NCBI RefSeq assembly: GCF_000421165.1
Contig: NZ_ATWI01000009.1
Location: 310,001 to 374,000 of the forward strand
Length of the DNA stretch: 64,000 nucleotides
Direction: 5' to 3'
Origin: Marinobacter daepoensis DSM 16072
Lineage (GTDB): Bacteria; Pseudomonadota; Gammaproteobacteria; Pseudomonadales; Oleiphilaceae
Within the stretch, counting starts at the first letter, position 1; every line of letters begins with the position of its first letter. Made by a program: the position numbers and the translations under genes. Shown here piece by piece: positions 63,411 through 64,000 of this stretch. The notes beneath the pieces are model-generated. The model was not told the origin of the DNA, made no database searches, and saw nothing but the letters and a program-made list of their open reading frames with translations.

Positions 63411-64000
63411 TTATTCGCTGATCTATCTGGATGGCCGGCGCACAACCTTAAGGCTGGGGCACAAGCCCCTGAACCAGGGCGCAGACGGCATAATTTTCGG
63501 GGTGCCCGAAAAGCAACTCGCCCTGAAGATCTACCACGATCCAGCGAAGGACCCGGAACGCGCAGACAAGATCCGTCGGATGCTTGAGAGCCCTCCGGAT
63601 GATGTCGGCATGGCACACTTTGCCTGGCCGGTCGCTTTGGTGCTCAATAAGAACGAGCAGTTTGTGGGTTACGCAATGCCACTGTTGCCAGTGGCGGACT
63701 ATGCCAACCTGGATCTGCTGCTGACCCGCCGTGGGCGTGATCTTGGAAAGCTGCTGGAAAGCCGTAGCTTCCGGGTAAAAGCTGCTGGCAATCTGGCTGC
63801 CCGAGTGGCCCAATTGCACGCCAAAGGCCACTGCATCATTGATATGAAGCCCGCCAACCTGCTGGTGAACCGCGACACCGCCGACATCGTGGTGGTCGAT
63901 TGCGACGGCTTTGCGATTCAGGCAAAGAACCAATTCCTCCCCGGGCATCAATATACCGCAGGTTACATTGCGCCAGAAGCCTGGTCGCAGGAGCAAAAAC
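63391..64000 (+). CDS. Protein kinase of a TerY-P-like triad (3' end outside window)
   Basis: About 203 residues visible, open at the right edge. The ATG overlaps the phosphatase end. Kinase features: LNQGADGIIFGVPEKQLALKIY (glycine-rich loop and the ATP-binding Lys), VAQLHAKGHCIIDMKPANLLVN (catalytic loop with D-x-K-P-x-N), VVVDCDGFAI (DFG-like) and YTAGYIAPEAW (activation-segment end, APE). TerY-P kinases usually have a C-terminal zinc-ribbon or similar module, which is not visible. With the vWA and PP2C genes it forms one operon. Confidence 0.88.
   Translation, partial: MTNAKTDYSLIYLDGRRTTLRLGHKPLNQGADGIIFGVPEKQLALKIYHDPAKDPERADKIRRMLESPPDDVGMAHFAWPVALVLNKNEQFVGYAMPLLPVADYANLDLLLTRRGRDLGKLLESRSFRVKAAGNLAARVAQLHAKGHCIIDMKPANLLVNRDTADIVVVDCDGFAIQAKNQFLPGHQYTAGYIAPEAWSQEQK

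Overview
The window looks like chromosome of a marine gammaproteobacterium, most likely Marinobacter or a close relative. This is inferred from the gene families and their order (type II secretion genes, MacAB with a NodT-type outer-membrane factor, ArgP/ArgO, RlmA, BCCT transporters, a TPP-riboswitch thiBPQ operon, a tRNA-Gly/tRNA-Cys pair). No 16S rRNA is present, so the assignment is not proven.

Layout. 1-3400: end of a TonB-dependent receptor, a periplasmic ABC-type binding protein and a hybrid histidine kinase, probably one sensing/uptake unit. 3416-13269 (minus strand): type II secretion genes gspE-F-G-H-I-J-K-L-M, then a GNAT acetyltransferase and glutathione reductase. gspC lies divergently at 13478 with a LapG-like protease behind it; gspD, gspN and gspO are not here. 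14941-19703: a three-gene operon of an alkyl-DHAP-synthase-like flavoprotein, a GlpD-like dehydrogenase and an FGGY kinase, which suggests ether-lipid or alkylglycerol metabolism. 19718-20923: an Xre/RES toxin-antitoxin pair with a visible operator. 20871-25400: a NodT/MacB/MacA efflux system. 25521-34467: argO/argP, a START-domain protein, an SbcCD-like ATPase/nuclease pair, a DUF3581-like protein, rlmA and a LysR regulator. 34694-36706: a BetT-type choline transporter.

37099-53190 appears to be a genomic island next to tRNA-Cys. It is visibly less GC-rich than its flanks. It holds a six-gene operon (ADP-forming acyl-CoA synthetase, two CaiD-like crotonases, an acyl-CoA dehydrogenase, a CaiT-like transporter and a nitronate-monooxygenase-like flavoprotein) with a convergent GlxA/CdhR-type AraC regulator. 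Together these look like a CoA-dependent pathway for carnitine, gamma-butyrobetaine or a related onium acid. After it come a crotonase remnant, an IS3-family element split by an IS110-family element (with a candidate bridge-RNA region), a small accessory gene, a HicA-like protein translationally coupled to a large ankyrin-repeat protein, an excisionase-like protein and a tyrosine integrase that points at tRNA-Cys.

53330-64000 returns to core-like sequence: tRNA-Cys and tRNA-Gly with their promoter, a membrane diguanylate cyclase, a TPP riboswitch with thiB-thiP-thiQ, an Mla-type lipid ABC transporter (STAS-MlaE fusion, ATPase, MCE protein, lipoprotein), and at the right edge a von Willebrand A / PP2C / protein-kinase triad resembling TerY-P systems, cut by the window end.
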